Position numbers and translations under genes: made by a program. The notes under the pieces were generated by a model that was not told where the DNA came from, did not search any database, and saw nothing but the letters and a program-made list of their open reading frames with translations. Below are positions 6,943 to 14,884 of a stretch of 22,875 bases of DNA, piece after piece; position 1 is the stretch's first letter; every line of letters starts with the position of its first letter. The stretch is from Verrucomicrobia bacterium UBA673. GTDB taxonomy: Bacteria; Verrucomicrobiota; Verrucomicrobiia; Limisphaerales; UBA1096. The stretch is from assembly GCA_002299785.1 (NCBI GenBank), contig DBNL01000135.1, positions 1 to 22,875 on the forward strand. The letters run 5' to 3'.

Positions 6943-8544
6943 ATGGCAGATTCCCCAAGGCAGTTTGATTTTTTGGTACTAGGCAGTGGCATCGCCGGTC
7001 TGACGTTTGCGCTCAAGGTCGCCCACGCCGGCTCCGTCGCGATCATCACCAAAAAGAACCGCGCTGAGTCCAACACCAACTACGCTCAGGGCGGAATCGC
7101 CGCCGTCACGAGCGAGAAGGACTCGTTCGAGAGCCACGTGCGCGATACGCTCGACGCCGGTGGCGAGCTTTGCAACGAGGCAGTTGTGCGTGGCATTGTG
7201 GAGGAGGGCCCTGCCCGCATCGAGGAACTGATCCAGCTCGGCATGAAGTTCTCCGAGCGGGAGAATCGCGGCCACCTCGAGCTCGACCTTGGACGTGAGG
7301 GTGGCCACTCGAACCGCCGCATCCTTCATGCCAAGGATGTCACCGGCCGCGAGATTGAACGGGCGCTGCTGGCCGCCATCGCCGCGCATGAAAACATCAC
7401 CGTCCTTGAGAACCACCTCGCCATCGACCTCATCACGACGGCCAAACTTGGCCAGTCGCAGGAAAACCGCTGCGTCGGCGTTTACGTGCTGAACAACCAA
7501 ACGGGCGAGGTCGAGACATTCTCCGCGCCGAGGATCACACTGGCCACCGGCGGTTGCGGAAAAGTTTATCTCTACACGTCGAACCCAGACATCGCCACCG
7601 GCGATGGCGTCGCAATGGCATACCGAGCAGGGGCGACTATCGCCAACATGGAGTTCATCCAGTTTCACCCGACCTGCCTCTACCACCCTGAAGCCAAGTC
7701 GTTCCTCATCAGCGAGGCGGTGCGGGGTGAGGGTGGTGTGCTGGCGAACCTGCTTGGGGAACGGTTCATGGAGGGAGTGCATCCGCTCGAGTCGCTCGCG
7801 CCGCGCGATGTCGTAGCCCGTGCGATTGACCGCGAGATGAAACGCAGCGGCGATGACCACGCGCTGCTCGACATCACACACAAGCCAGCTCGATTCCTGA
7901 TGGACCGTTTCCCAAACATTTACAAAACCTGCCTGAGCTACGGGGTGGACATCACCAAGGAGCCGATTCCGGTCGTGCCGGCGGCACATTACCAGTGCGG
8001 CGGCGTGCGGGTTGGCCGACACGGTGAAACGGATCTCGCCGGCCTGTACGCAATAGGCGAGGTCGCCTGCACTGGATTGCACGGTGCGAACCGACTCGCC
8101 AGCAACTCGCTGCTCGAAGCGCTCGTTTACGCTCGCCGCGCAGCTGGGCACGAGCTCCAGCATCCGCTGGAGCCGGTGGCTGTTGAACTGCCCAAATGGC
8201 ACTCCGGCATCGCCACCGACCCGGATGAAATGGTCGTCGTCTCGCATAACTGGGAGGAGCTTCGGCGCCTCATGTGGGACTATGTCGGCGTCGTCCGCAC
8301 CGATAAGCGACTAAAACGCGCGCTGGCCCGTGTGATGAATCTGCAGGAAGAAATCCAGGCCTATTATTGGGACTTCACCGTGACGAGTGACCTACTAGAG
8401 CTGCGAAACCTCGCCACAGTAGCCGAATTGATCGTGCGCTCGGCACTCGAGCGCCGGGAGAGCCGTGGCCTCCATTACACGCTCGATTACCCCGAACCGG
8501 CTGATGAACTAGCCCAACAGGACACCCTCCTGCGCAGCGAATAG
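6943..8544 (+). CDS. nadB: L-aspartate oxidase
   Basis: A 533-residue flavoprotein of the succinate dehydrogenase/fumarate reductase flavoprotein family that oxidises L-aspartate to iminoaspartate, the first step of de novo NAD synthesis. The N-terminal FAD-binding dinucleotide fold reads FLVLGSGIAGLTFALKVA, then SNTNYAQGGIAAV, the substrate-site segment SEAVRGEGGVL, HYQCGGV, and HGANRLASNSLLEALVYA, with the C-terminal helical domain ending near residue 530. The length is normal for NadB rather than SdhA. The product needs NadA (quinolinate synthase), which is not in the window. It lies 21 bp after panC, and 110 bp without a recognised gene separate it from the decarboxylase operon. No Shine-Dalgarno was seen. 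Confidence 0.96.
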   Translation: MADSPRQFDFLVLGSGIAGLTFALKVAHAGSVAIITKKNRAESNTNYAQGGIAAVTSEKDSFESHVRDTLDAGGELCNEAVVRGIVEEGPARIEELIQLGMKFSERENRGHLELDLGREGGHSNRRILHAKDVTGREIERALLAAIAAHENITVLENHLAIDLITTAKLGQSQENRCVGVYVLNNQTGEVETFSAPRITLATGGCGKVYLYTSNPDIATGDGVAMAYRAGATIANMEFIQFHPTCLYHPEAKSFLISEAVRGEGGVLANLLGERFMEGVHPLESLAPRDVVARAIDREMKRSGDDHALLDITHKPARFLMDRFPNIYKTCLSYGVDITKEPIPVVPAAHYQCGGVRVGRHGETDLAGLYAIGEVACTGLHGANRLASNSLLEALVYARRAAGHELQHPLEPVAVELPKWHSGIATDPDEMVVVSHNWEELRRLMWDYVGVVRTDKRLKRALARVMNLQEEIQAYYWDFTVTSDLLELRNLATVAELIVRSALERRESRGLHYTLDYPEPADELAQQDTLLRSE

Positions 8545-8654
8545 TGCCTTGCGAGATAGAAAAATCCGACCTGTCCAAGTTTTGACTTAAATCTCCACCT
8601 CCGTTGCGCTAGTTTCCACGCCTCTCCGGATAAACCACCGGTAACCCTCCAACA

Positions 8655-8879
8655 ATGGAACCTTCGAACATGGATTTGGTGATTATCTGCGGCGTCGCCT
8701 TCGCCGCCGTGTTGACGATTTTGTCGCTGCTTGCCGCTACGATCTCCGGTATCTGCCGCGCATTCCCGGTGAACGCCACCGACCTGCCGGACCCCGGCGC
8801 CGAAGAGGCGATCCGCCAAGCGGCGGCCAAGGCGTTTCCCGATTGTCGGGTCGCAGAAATCCGCGAAATAAAACCATAA
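8655..8879 (+). CDS. oadG: small membrane protein, OadG-like gamma subunit of Na+-pumping decarboxylase
   Basis: A 74-residue protein with one hydrophobic segment (about residues 8-28, LVIICGVAFAAVLTILSLLA) and a soluble C-terminal tail carrying EEAIRQAAAKAF, which resembles the short helix seen in decarboxylase gamma subunits. Sequence alone is weak because the gamma family is short and divergent. The call rests mainly on its position 28 bp upstream of the alpha subunit and just before beta. Gamma subunits anchor the soluble alpha subunit to the membrane beta subunit. A second ATG at residue 6 (8670) is an equally possible start. It is the first gene of the operon, so its promoter should lie in 8545-8654. 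A TTGACT there (about 8581) lacks a good partner. Confidence 0.6.
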   Translation: MEPSNMDLVIICGVAFAAVLTILSLLAATISGICRAFPVNATDLPDPGAEEAIRQAAAKAFPDCRVAEIREIKP

Positions 8880-8907
8880 ACCTTTACCGAAACTTACTTA
8901 ATTTCGA

Positions 8908-10713
8908 ATGATATTCTCTGAGTTAAAAAAAGAAATCCGGGTGATGTTCACCCCGTTTCGCGACGGGCTCCAAAGCGTGTTTGGAGGCAAGACACGCCTC
9001 AACGACATCCTGCCCGCGATCGAGGCCTCCGCAGCAGCCGGTATCCGCCACTTTGAGTTTGGCGGCGGCGCGCGATTTCAAGCGCCGTTTTTTTACGTCG
9101 GCGAAGATCCTTTCCAGTGCATGTCAACAATCCGCAAAACGGTCGGCCCCGATGCCGACCTGCAGATTCTTACCCGCTCAGTCTCCGGCGTCACGCTGAC
9201 TACACAGCGCACCTCCGCCCTCGCGCTGCAGGCTAAACTAATGAAGAAGCACGGCACGACGATCGACCGCAATTTCGACTTCATGAACGACGTCGGCAAT
9301 CTGGTCAATACCGGTCAACCGATCGTCGATTCCGGAATGCACCACCAGATTTGCGTCGCGATGATGGGTCTGCCGTTCCAGTCTGACCAGGCGCACACGC
9401 CGGAATTTTACATCAACATCGTCCGCGAACTGCTCAAGCGCGGCATCCGCTTCGACTCCGTCTGCCTCAAGGATGCCTCCGGCACGACCGACCCGCGCAC
9501 CTGTTACGAGACGGCCAAGGGCATTAAGGCAATTTTGCCGCCGGAGATTCCGCTCATCCAGCACACTCACGACACCGCCTCCACGGCTGTCGCCTGTTAT
9601 ATGGCCGGCATCGACGGGGGTGTCGATGGAATCGACCTCGCCGTGCGGCCTCTGGCTTCCGGCACATCGCAGCCGGACGTCCGCTCGATGGCCCACGCGC
9701 TCAAGGGCACCGGCTACAGCCTCGACATCGACCACACGAAGATGGACGAAATCGAGTCACTGCTGAACGAGGGCTTGAGCGAGTACGAGTTTAACCCGGT
9801 CACCACCTCAGCTGACGCCCGCGTGGTCGGCTTCCCGATGCCGGGCGGCGCGATCGGCCCAAACGTCCACATGATGCAGTCGGCCGGCATCCTCGACAAA
9901 TACAGCGCCGTACTTGCCGAGTTCCCCGAAGTCGTGCGCGCCGGCGGCGGCTGGACGAGCGTCACTCCCGGCAGCCAACAATATTGGCTGCAGGCGTTCA
10001 ACAACGTGCTACACGGCCGCTGGGAGAAGATTGACGCCGGTTTTGGCAAGTCGGTTCTCGGCTATTTTGGCAGCCCACCGCTGTCCCCCGACCCGGAGGT
10101 CGTAAAAATCGCTGCCGACCAACTCAAGTTGCCGCCGTTCGACGGCGACCCGCTCGAAGCCGCTCCCGACACACTCGCCGAAGCCGAGGCTGCACTGAAG
10201 GAACGTGGCATCGAGGTCACGGACGAAAATAAATTCCTCGTCGCCGCTGCGATTGTCCCTGGCAAAAAAATGGAATTGAACGAGGGTATTCGACTGCTCG
10301 AGGGCCGCTCCAAGATCACCCTGCCGCTGAAGAAAGAGCCGATCGCCGAAGCCGCAACGCTGACTGCGCCCACCAAGACAAAAGTCACCGTGAACCAAGG
10401 CGGCAACACGCGCACATACGAGGTCATCATCGAACCGCCGGCATCAGCCGCCGCTCCTGCGCTTGGCCAAACACAGCCAAGCGGTGGCCAAGCGACCGAT
10501 GTGTTCTCGCCGTTCGATGGCAATGTCGAGTTGGTCGAGATCAATGTCAAAGTCGGCGACACCGTCACTCAAGGCCAAGTCGTTGCCGCCGTCGAGGCGA
10601 TGAAAGCCAAGCACGACGTGAAGGCCCCGTGCGCTGGTCGCGTCTCGGCAGTTCACGCAGCCATCGGCAATGAGGTTTCCGCCGGCAAACCAATCCTGAG
10701 CATCGAGGCCTGA
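8908..10713 (+). CDS. oadA: biotin-dependent decarboxylase alpha subunit (oxaloacetate decarboxylase alpha / pyruvate carboxylase subunit B family)
   Basis: A 601-residue protein with an HMGL-like carboxyltransferase TIM barrel (about 5-270), a PYC/OADA conserved middle domain (about 290-465), an Ala/Pro-rich linker (about 510-530) and a C-terminal biotinyl domain with AVEAMKAKHDV, biotin lysine K566. Metal and catalytic positions are kept: D in FRDGLQS, K in CLKDASG (the residue carbamylated in pyruvate carboxylase) and HTHDT. It would move CO2 from a 2-oxo acid, probably oxaloacetate, to biotin, for release by the beta subunit with Na+ export. Oddly, the canonical RDAHQSL reads RDGLQSV and the usual WGGATFD reads FGGGARFQ, so the substrate may differ. 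The ATG at 8908 has no Shine-Dalgarno; M13 (MFTPFRDG) is an alternative start. The beta gene begins 1 bp after the stop. Confidence 0.88.
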   Translation: MIFSELKKEIRVMFTPFRDGLQSVFGGKTRLNDILPAIEASAAAGIRHFEFGGGARFQAPFFYVGEDPFQCMSTIRKTVGPDADLQILTRSVSGVTLTTQRTSALALQAKLMKKHGTTIDRNFDFMNDVGNLVNTGQPIVDSGMHHQICVAMMGLPFQSDQAHTPEFYINIVRELLKRGIRFDSVCLKDASGTTDPRTCYETAKGIKAILPPEIPLIQHTHDTASTAVACYMAGIDGGVDGIDLAVRPLASGTSQPDVRSMAHALKGTGYSLDIDHTKMDEIESLLNEGLSEYEFNPVTTSADARVVGFPMPGGAIGPNVHMMQSAGILDKYSAVLAEFPEVVRAGGGWTSVTPGSQQYWLQAFNNVLHGRWEKIDAGFGKSVLGYFGSPPLSPDPEVVKIAADQLKLPPFDGDPLEAAPDTLAEAEAALKERGIEVTDENKFLVAAAIVPGKKMELNEGIRLLEGRSKITLPLKKEPIAEAATLTAPTKTKVTVNQGGNTRTYEVIIEPPASAAAPALGQTQPSGGQATDVFSPFDGNVELVEINVKVGDTVTQGQVVAAVEAMKAKHDVKAPCAGRVSAVHAAIGNEVSAGKPILSIEA

Positions 10714-10714
10714 C

Positions 10715-11902
10715 ATGGAGATCCTCCAAGAACTGTTCAAGAGTTCCGGCTTCGGCGGTGAAGCCAGCCTCGTCTGGCAGAACCTCGTTATGTTCGTCAT
10801 CGGAGGCGTGCTCATCACGCTTGCCGTCAAAAAAAACTACGAGCCTTTGCTGCTGGTTCCTATCGGTTTCGGTGCCATTTTAGCAAACATCCCCGGAGCC
10901 GAAATGGTCGCCAACGACAAGGACTTAATCCCAGACCCGGGGGATCCAAATGACAAATGGCCGCTATTTGCGTTCATTTACAATTACGCGGTCAGCAAAG
11001 CTGAACTACTCCCGCCGATTATTTTCATGGGCGTCGGAGCCTTGACCGACTTCCGCCCGCTGCTTGGCCGACCAATCACTTTCTTGCTTGGGGCTGCCGC
11101 TCAGATCGGCATTTTCATCGCCGCGCTAGGGGCGTTTTACATTTTTGGTTTCTCTATGGAACAGGCGGCCTCCATCGGCATCATCGGCGGCGCGGACGGC
11201 CCGACCACAATTTACCTCACCGCCAAACTCGCACCTGACCTGCTCGGTGCAGTGGCCGTCGCCGCATATAGTTACATGGCGCTCGTGCCGGTGATTCAGC
11301 CGCCGATTATCAAACTGCTCACCACGCAAAAGGAACGCGAGATCGAGATGCCACAGGCGCGAGCTGTCTCGAAAACCGCCGTCGTAGTTTTCCCGATTGC
11401 CACTTGCGTTCTCACCGTGCTTTTCATCCCAGCGAGCGGCCCACTCATCGGCATGCTTATGTTCGGCAACTTGATTCGCGAGTCCGGCGTCACCCAGCGC
11501 TTAAGCAGCACAGCGAGCGGCCCGCTAATCAACATCGTCACGATCTTCCTCGGCTTAATCGTCGGCGCTACAATGGAAGGTGAGAAATTTTTAAAAGGCG
11601 ATACACTCGCAATCCTCGCGTTGGGAATGGTTGCTTTTTGTTTCAGTACCGCCGGCGGCGTGGTCTTCGCTAAGGTGCTGAACCTGTTCCTCGGCAAAGG
11701 TAAAAAAATCAACCCATGCATCGGCGCGGCCGGTGTCTCCGCGGTACCGATGGCCTCGCGGGTCGTACAAAACTTCGTCTCGAAGCATACCGACGGACGA
11801 GTCAACCCGCTCATGGCCGCCATGGGGCCAAACGTCGCTGGCGTGATCGGCTCCGCCGTTTCAGCCGGAGTGTTCCTGTCGCTAATCAAAGTCCTGCAAT
11901 GA
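10715..11902 (+). CDS. oadB: sodium-ion-translocating decarboxylase beta subunit
   Basis: A 395-residue integral membrane protein of the OadB/GcdB/MmdB family, which decarboxylates carboxybiotin on the alpha subunit and exports Na+. Family blocks include NYEPLLLVPIGFGAILANIP near the N-terminus, IFMGVGALTDFRPLLGRP, and IGIIGGADGPTTIYLTAKLA carrying the aspartate essential for Na+ coupling in characterised homologues, with many hydrophobic segments throughout. The start is 1 bp after the oadA stop, and its TGA overlaps the nagA ATG (ATGA, 11899-11902), so oadG-oadA-oadB-nagA reads as one translationally coupled operon. The beta subunit is shared by oxaloacetate, methylmalonyl-CoA and glutaconyl-CoA decarboxylases, so it does not settle the substrate. 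Confidence 0.95.
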   Translation: MEILQELFKSSGFGGEASLVWQNLVMFVIGGVLITLAVKKNYEPLLLVPIGFGAILANIPGAEMVANDKDLIPDPGDPNDKWPLFAFIYNYAVSKAELLPPIIFMGVGALTDFRPLLGRPITFLLGAAAQIGIFIAALGAFYIFGFSMEQAASIGIIGGADGPTTIYLTAKLAPDLLGAVAVAAYSYMALVPVIQPPIIKLLTTQKEREIEMPQARAVSKTAVVVFPIATCVLTVLFIPASGPLIGMLMFGNLIRESGVTQRLSSTASGPLINIVTIFLGLIVGATMEGEKFLKGDTLAILALGMVAFCFSTAGGVVFAKVLNLFLGKGKKINPCIGAAGVSAVPMASRVVQNFVSKHTDGRVNPLMAAMGPNVAGVIGSAVSAGVFLSLIKVLQ

Positions 11903-13029
11903 GCCACGGGCAAATTCACGCTTGGAACATCCTCGACCGGAAGCCGGTTCTGGCCAAGTGGGAGGAAGGCCTCTTCACCGAAATCACCCCCACCGACGAG
12001 CCTCCCGCCAAGGCCAAGTGGATCGGCCCGCCGCTGCTCGATCTTCAAGTCAACGGCTTCGCTGGGATCGACTTTCAGCAGGACGATCTCTCCGAAGCCG
12101 ATCTGCTCCATGCCGTCGGGCAGCTTGGCCAAGCGTGCTGCGGGCAGATTCTTTTCACACTTGTCACCGACGACTGGGAGGCGATGACCCGGCGCTTGGC
12201 CAGGGCCAGAGAACTCCGCGACGCCCACCCGGCGCTTGGTCGGGCAATCGCCGGCTGGCACATTGAGGGGCCGTTCCTCTCCGCCGAGACAGGCTACTGC
12301 GGCGCGCATCCCGCCGACAAAATGCTCAGGCCCACGCCGGAGCGCGTCGCCGAGTTGCGCGAACTCACTGGCGACGATCCCCTGCTCCTCACGATGGCTC
12401 CCGAGGTCAACGGAGGACTGAAGGGCTTTGCCACTGCGCGCGAACTAGGCATTCGCATCTCCATCGGTCACACCAATGCCCCGGGGCACATTCTTCGACG
12501 GGTAACTGCCGCCGGCCCGGCCGGCTTCACGCATCTCGGCAACGGCTGCCCCGCCACACTCGACCGCGCCGACAACATCCTGTGGCGTGCCCTCGACACC
12601 CCCGGACTGACCTACGGCCTCATCCCGGATCGATGGCACGTATCGCCAACACTGTTCCGGCTGATTCACCGGCTCGTCAATCCCAACTCCTTCTACTACA
12701 CCACCGATGCGATGGCCGCGGCCGGTGCGCCCCCCGGAAAATACCGGCTTGGCCAACTGGAACTCGAGGTCGGCCCGGAGCAAATCGTCCGGCTTCCCGG
12801 CACACCGAACCTCGCCGGCTCCGCCCTTACGCCGATTGAGGGCGTCCGCCGCGCCGCTGAGATGCTCGACTGTGACTGGCAGGACGTCTGGCCCAAGTTC
12901 AGCCAGGCACCGGCTCGGTTCATGGGGCTGGTGGAAGGATTCAGCGTCGGTGCGCCCTCAAACTTCGCGCTTATCGAAACCGGATCAGCCAACCGGATCG
13001 TATCTCACAGTCTGCAACTGGGGCACTAA
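11899..13029 (+). CDS. nagA: N-acetylglucosamine-6-phosphate deacetylase
   Basis: A 376-residue amidohydrolase-superfamily enzyme that removes acetate from GlcNAc-6-phosphate in amino-sugar or cell-wall recycling. Key blocks: PPLLDLQVNGFAGIDF (the LDxQxNG variant normal for NagA), GWHIEGPFLS with metal ligand E123, ISIGHTNA with H191, THLGNGCPAT with H212, and YYTTDAMAAAGAPPGKYRLG with catalytic D270. The frame is open back to 11716, but that extension overlaps oadB and has no family similarity. The ATG at 11899 overlaps the oadB stop as ATGA, which fixes the start. No nagB, nagE or nagC is nearby, and the link between deacetylase and a Na+-pumping decarboxylase is not obvious. The gene converges on the GT9 gene, with the two 3' ends overlapping by 4 bases. 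Confidence 0.92.
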   Translation: MSHGQIHAWNILDRKPVLAKWEEGLFTEITPTDEPPAKAKWIGPPLLDLQVNGFAGIDFQQDDLSEADLLHAVGQLGQACCGQILFTLVTDDWEAMTRRLARARELRDAHPALGRAIAGWHIEGPFLSAETGYCGAHPADKMLRPTPERVAELRELTGDDPLLLTMAPEVNGGLKGFATARELGIRISIGHTNAPGHILRRVTAAGPAGFTHLGNGCPATLDRADNILWRALDTPGLTYGLIPDRWHVSPTLFRLIHRLVNPNSFYYTTDAMAAAGAPPGKYRLGQLELEVGPEQIVRLPGTPNLAGSALTPIEGVRRAAEMLDCDWQDVWPKFSQAPARFMGLVEGFSVGAPSNFALIETGSANRIVSHSLQLGH

Positions 13030-13961
13030 AACTGTTCCAACTCCAGGGCGTTGATGCCTTTCAACACCGTTTCGAGTGTGAGTTCGGCGAGTTCGCTGTG
13101 TTGGTTCAGCACACTGACTTTTTCACCAAGGGGGCGCCAGATTTTCTCGTCGCTCTTCCCCCACAAAACCAGTGTGGGTAGGCCAAGCGCCGAAGCCAGG
13201 TGCGTGACTCCGGTGTCGTGGCCGACATACCCGGCGCACTCGGCCAGTCGCGGTGCCAATTCTGGCAGCGGGATGTGTTGAGCAATTTCAAGGCGATTCG
13301 CCGGCATGCCGTTGGCCAAGCGCTGGAGCCGGTCGCCCTCCGCCTCTCCACCGATGAGCAACAGGTTTAGTGGCGAGTGATCTAGCAGATGAGCCACCAG
13401 CTTGCGCCAGTTTTGTTCCGGCCAGTTTTTGCTTTCGCTGCCACTGCCGGGATGCAGCGCCAGCCAGTTTTTGCGCTTCCCCAAGTCAGGCAACTCGAGC
13501 TGTGCCACGCGGTCGCCATCGAATATTGTCAACTGCTCCAGCGGCTTGAGAAACACGTCGCTGGCGTGGATTGACTTGGCCTCGTCGGGGCGATGTTGCG
13601 CGGCGATAAACTGGCAGGAGCCGCACGATTTGACGTTGGTTTCGAAAATCTTGTCGGGATCGAAGAGGTACGAAATGACGATGGCGAACTGCCCGAAGAA
13701 CTCGCGCCACTCTAGGTCGAGCGGACCGCCACGGGCAAAAAACATCGCCAACCCGGGCGACTCAATCGCGTGCACTGCCTTGGCCAAGCCACACGAAAGC
13801 GCCAGCGAGGCGATGCGTGGATAACCCAGCACCTCGATTTCCACGTCCGGAAACCGCTCCCGCAGTGCCGCCAGCACCGGCAGCGTCAAGATGAAGTCGC
13901 CGATCGCCCCGCCACGGATGACAAGGATGCGCGGAGCCTTGACGAATGTGGGCTCGATCAT
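13026..13961 (-). CDS. glycosyltransferase family 9 (ADP-heptose:LPS heptosyltransferase-like)
   Basis: A 311-residue GT9 protein of GT-B fold. The N-terminal ILVIRGGAIGDFILTLPVLA is the family's first block. The C-terminal Rossmann half has LALHPGSGSESKNWPEQNW and GHDTGVTHLASALGLPTLVL, the nucleotide-sugar binding region. GT9 enzymes such as WaaC, WaaF and WaaQ add heptose to the LPS inner core at the cytoplasmic face of the inner membrane; which acceptor and sugar apply here cannot be told. Its ATG overlaps the stop of the EamA gene by 4 bp (ATGA, 13958-13961), so it is translationally coupled to it and belongs to the end of the gudD-kdgD-eamA run. Its stop lies 4 bases inside the end of the convergent nagA. 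Confidence 0.88.
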   Translation of the reverse strand: MIEPTFVKAPRILVIRGGAIGDFILTLPVLAALRERFPDVEIEVLGYPRIASLALSCGLAKAVHAIESPGLAMFFARGGPLDLEWREFFGQFAIVISYLFDPDKIFETNVKSCGSCQFIAAQHRPDEAKSIHASDVFLKPLEQLTIFDGDRVAQLELPDLGKRKNWLALHPGSGSESKNWPEQNWRKLVAHLLDHSPLNLLLIGGEAEGDRLQRLANGMPANRLEIAQHIPLPELAPRLAECAGYVGHDTGVTHLASALGLPTLVLWGKSDEKIWRPLGEKVSVLNQHSELAELTLETVLKGINALELEQF

Positions 13962-14872
13962 GGCGCAAGCTGATTTGCCATGGCGATGACACCCGCCACG
14001 GCGACCACTGAGCCGATTATCGAACGCAGCGTCGGCCGTTCACCCTCGAATTTCATCGCGAGCGGAATAATCATTATCGGCGACAACGCGATGACCGACA
14101 AAACGATCCCCGCTGGCAGACCGTTCAGCGCACATTGGTACGCTCCCACGCCCAATGTCGGCCCGCAAAGCGCATTGGCCACGACCAGCGCGGCGACCAG
14201 TTTCACGGTTGCCGGAGTCAGCGCCACCTCGGTTTGAACCGGACCATTATTGCGGATTCTTATTTTTCGAAACACGAGCAACACAGCCATCACCGTCAAG
14301 CCACCAAGAATGCGTTGATACGCCTGGGACAGCCCGTCCACGATGACACCGGCCTCGACCACCGATACCGCCTTGCGACTCAGCACCGCACCGAAGCCCT
14401 GCCCAAAAGCGGACATCAGCCCCCACATGATTCCAGCCTTCCAATGTTTCTTGTCGACTTGAGACGTTTCGCTGGGAGCCAAGGCCAAACCGACACCCAC
14501 CAGGATCGCCGTGCCAGCCAGCACTTGGCCAAGTGACAACCTCTCGCCCAGCCAAAGCCACTCAATGGTCGCCGCAAACGGCGCGGCTAGGCATTGCGTC
14601 ATCACCATCGTCAGTCGCGACCCAAGGATCGGGAAAGCCCGGAACAAGCCGTAGTCCCCCATGCCGAAACCAACGATGCCGCTAATGAAGAATACTCCTA
14701 ACGCGCCGCCGCCCAGCCCAGCCCCCATCGAGTGCGCATAGATTCCAAGCAGCGCCGCAGCCAGTAGAAACCGCCAAAAGTTCGCCTCGACACCGGAGAG
14801 GTGATGCGACAACCGCTTACCGGATACGGCCGATAGGGAAAACAAAAAAGTGGCCAGAACCGCTGCGATCAT
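13958..14872 (-). CDS. EamA/DMT-superfamily transporter
   Basis: A 304-residue polytopic inner-membrane protein with about ten hydrophobic segments in two repeats, separated near residues 140-155 by the hydrophilic SETSQVDKKHWK. FWRFLLAAALLGIYA in the first repeat and GVGAYQCALNGLPAGIVLSV in the second fit the 10-TM drug/metabolite transporter group (EamA). Substrates range from amino acids to nucleotide sugars, so function cannot be read from sequence. Position suggests two readings: uptake or export of a sugar acid related to the kdgD/gudD pathway, or supply of something to the GT9 enzyme with which it overlaps by ATGA. It lies 12 bp after the kdgD stop. Confidence 0.88.
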   Translation of the reverse strand: MIAAVLATFLFSLSAVSGKRLSHHLSGVEANFWRFLLAAALLGIYAHSMGAGLGGGALGVFFISGIVGFGMGDYGLFRAFPILGSRLTMVMTQCLAAPFAATIEWLWLGERLSLGQVLAGTAILVGVGLALAPSETSQVDKKHWKAGIMWGLMSAFGQGFGAVLSRKAVSVVEAGVIVDGLSQAYQRILGGLTVMAVLLVFRKIRIRNNGPVQTEVALTPATVKLVAALVVANALCGPTLGVGAYQCALNGLPAGIVLSVIALSPIMIIPLAMKFEGERPTLRSIIGSVVAVAGVIAMANQLAP

Positions 14873-14884
14873 TTGTCGGTGGAA

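Noticed and set aside
6979..8247. 422-codon reverse frame antisense to nadB
   Set aside because: nadB is unmistakable on the + strand; the reverse frame has no domain and arises from codon bias in GC-rich DNA.
11716..11898. 61-codon N-terminal extension of nagA
   Set aside because: It is out-of-frame oadB sequence; the ATGA overlap at 11899 marks the start.
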